Part shown: one piece after another, positions 63,337 to 64,000 of the stretch
Layout: the number at the start of each line of letters is the position of its first letter
Position numbering within the stretch: the stretch's first letter is position 1
NCBI GenBank assembly: GCA_004193285.1
Contig: SECP01000003.1
Coordinates: forward strand, 1 to 64,000
Source of the DNA: Myxococcales bacterium
GTDB taxonomy: Bacteria > Myxococcota_A > Polyangia > Polyangiales > Polyangiaceae
Length of the DNA stretch: 64,000 bases
Reading direction: 5' to 3'
Made by a program: the position numbers and the translations under genes
The notes under the pieces: generated by a model
Databases searched by the model: none
What the model saw: the letters and a program-made list of their open reading frames with translations, nothing else
What the model was told of the DNA's origin: nothing

Positions 63337-64000
63337 CTACGGTTCGCGCGTGCTGAGGCCGAGGCCTCCTGCGACGCCGGCCGACGCGGGGGGAGCGGGC
63401 TTCTTCGTGACCGGCCTGCCCGCGTCGCGGCTCTTCAGCTGCGTGAGCTTCGTGGCAGCCGTAGTAGGTGCCGTCGGCACGGGGGCAGGAGGCGGGGGCT
63501 GCGCGGCCGCGCTCGGCAGAGAGGCCAAGCTCGCCCGCGAGCCTGCGGCGGCTGCCGCGGGTAGGGGAGCCGCATCGCGGGCGGGCGGTGCGCTGCCCCG
63601 CGCGACGAAGTAGGCGGCTACTGCGAAGCCGCCGAGCGCGGCGACCAGCGCGAAGACTACGGTGCGGAAGCGCTCCGGTTTGGAGCCGAGGCGCGCGGTG
63701 TCCGCCCTCGCGCTCGCGGCGTCACGGGTGCCGCTTTCGCGCAGCGCGGCCTCGAGGTCCGTGAGCATCTCGCCCGCAGAGCCGTAGCGCTCGTCGCGAT
63801 TGCGGCGCAGGGCTTTGGCCACGACCTGCGCCAGCTTCTCCGGCACCGCGGGGGCCTGGACGCGCACGTCGGCTGCATCTTTGGTGCAGATCGCGATCAG
63901 CACGGCTTCGTAGGTGGGCCCCTTATGGGGCGGCGCGCCGCTGAGCATCTCGTACAGGATGGCGCCGACGCTGAAGAGGTCCGTTCGGCCGTCGATGTCG
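63337..64000 (-). CDS. Serine/threonine protein kinase, C-terminal part (cut by window edge)
   Basis: The frame enters from beyond 64000, so the N-terminal catalytic motifs are not visible. The visible part starts in the kinase C-lobe (DGRTDLFSVGAILYEMLSG, the region around the helix F aspartate), continues with VVAKALRRNRDERYGSAGEM, typical of the family, and then a juxtamembrane segment, one membrane helix (VVFALVAALGGFAVAAYFVA) and a Pro/Ala/Thr tail. Likely a membrane-anchored kinase with a short extracellular tail. It precedes the PEGA/TPR gene by 16 bases on the same strand, suggesting joint expression. Confidence 0.88.
   Translation of the reverse strand, partial: DIDGRTDLFSVGAILYEMLSGAPPHKGPTYEAVLIAICTKDAADVRVQAPAVPEKLAQVVAKALRRNRDERYGSAGEMLTDLEAALRESGTRDAASARADTARLGSKPERFRTVVFALVAALGGFAVAAYFVARGSAPPARDAAPLPAAAAAGSRASLASLPSAAAQPPPPAPVPTAPTTAATKLTQLKSRDAGRPVTKKPAPPASAGVAGGLGLSTREP

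Overview
The window is a high-GC bacterial chromosome segment that most likely comes from a myxobacterium (phylum Myxococcota; I would guess Polyangiales). The reasons are a MYXO-CTERM type C-terminal tag (Gly-Cys-Gly-Cys, one membrane helix, arginine cluster) on the protein at 46354-48090, two Ser/Thr protein kinases, FHA-domain regulators, a MopE-type Cys/Asp-rich lipoprotein, many Ala/Pro-rich lipoproteins and type IV pilus motors. I found no rRNA or tRNA genes, CRISPR arrays, insertion sequences or phage genes.

Layout. 1-7.2 kb (minus strand): topoisomerase IV genes parC and parE, then bamA. 7.2-13.5 kb: an XRE/MmyB regulator with a SnoaL-like partner, an FHA/sigma-54 activator, a nitrilase-family amidase, a MerR-TPR fusion and three small hypothetical genes. 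13.6-15.5 kb: an FHA protein fused to a CpaF-like domain that has lost its Walker A motif. 15.6-23.4 kb (minus): def, ribD, nrdR and a fatty-acid block (fabF, acpP, fabG, fabD, fabH, rpmF, yceD) that lacks plsX. 23.5-28.8 kb: a polytopic membrane protein, a lipoprotein cyclophilin, a DUF192 lipoprotein and two Cys-rich lipoproteins. 28.8-31.3 kb (minus): HMG-CoA lyase and purF. 31.5-34.6 kb: a 1044-residue TPR membrane protein. 34.7-39.1 kb (minus): an outer-membrane protein, pilT and pilB. 39.2-43.9 kb (plus): a rhodanese-MoeB fusion, a membrane spermidine-synthase-like protein and a lipoprotein. 43.9-46.2 kb (minus): a PAP2/Aur1-like enzyme, a zinc-ribbon membrane protein and a Nudix hydrolase. 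46.3-54.4 kb: the DUF2330/MYXO-CTERM protein, a Ser/Thr kinase, lipoproteins, a transpeptidase, a PilZ-like protein and an SDR. 54.5-58.2 kb (plus): a LacI regulator, then a tightly packed nucleotidyltransferase, HAD phosphatase and MetR-like regulator. 58.2-59.8 kb: a lower-GC island of three unknown small genes, one a truncated paralogue of another. 59.8-64 kb (minus): acs, a TPR/PEGA protein and the 3' end of a Ser/Thr kinase.

Functionally the window is mostly housekeeping (topology, outer-membrane assembly, lipid and purine synthesis, acetate activation) mixed with lineage-specific signalling and cell-surface proteins. The points most worth a second look are the FHA-CpaF pseudo-ATPase with an apparently leaderless mRNA, the duplicated small-gene island, the Aur1-like lipid enzyme, and the 432-base pilB-pilT spacer that carries a sigma-54-like promoter pointing against pilB. 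All names come from motif reading only; no database search was run.
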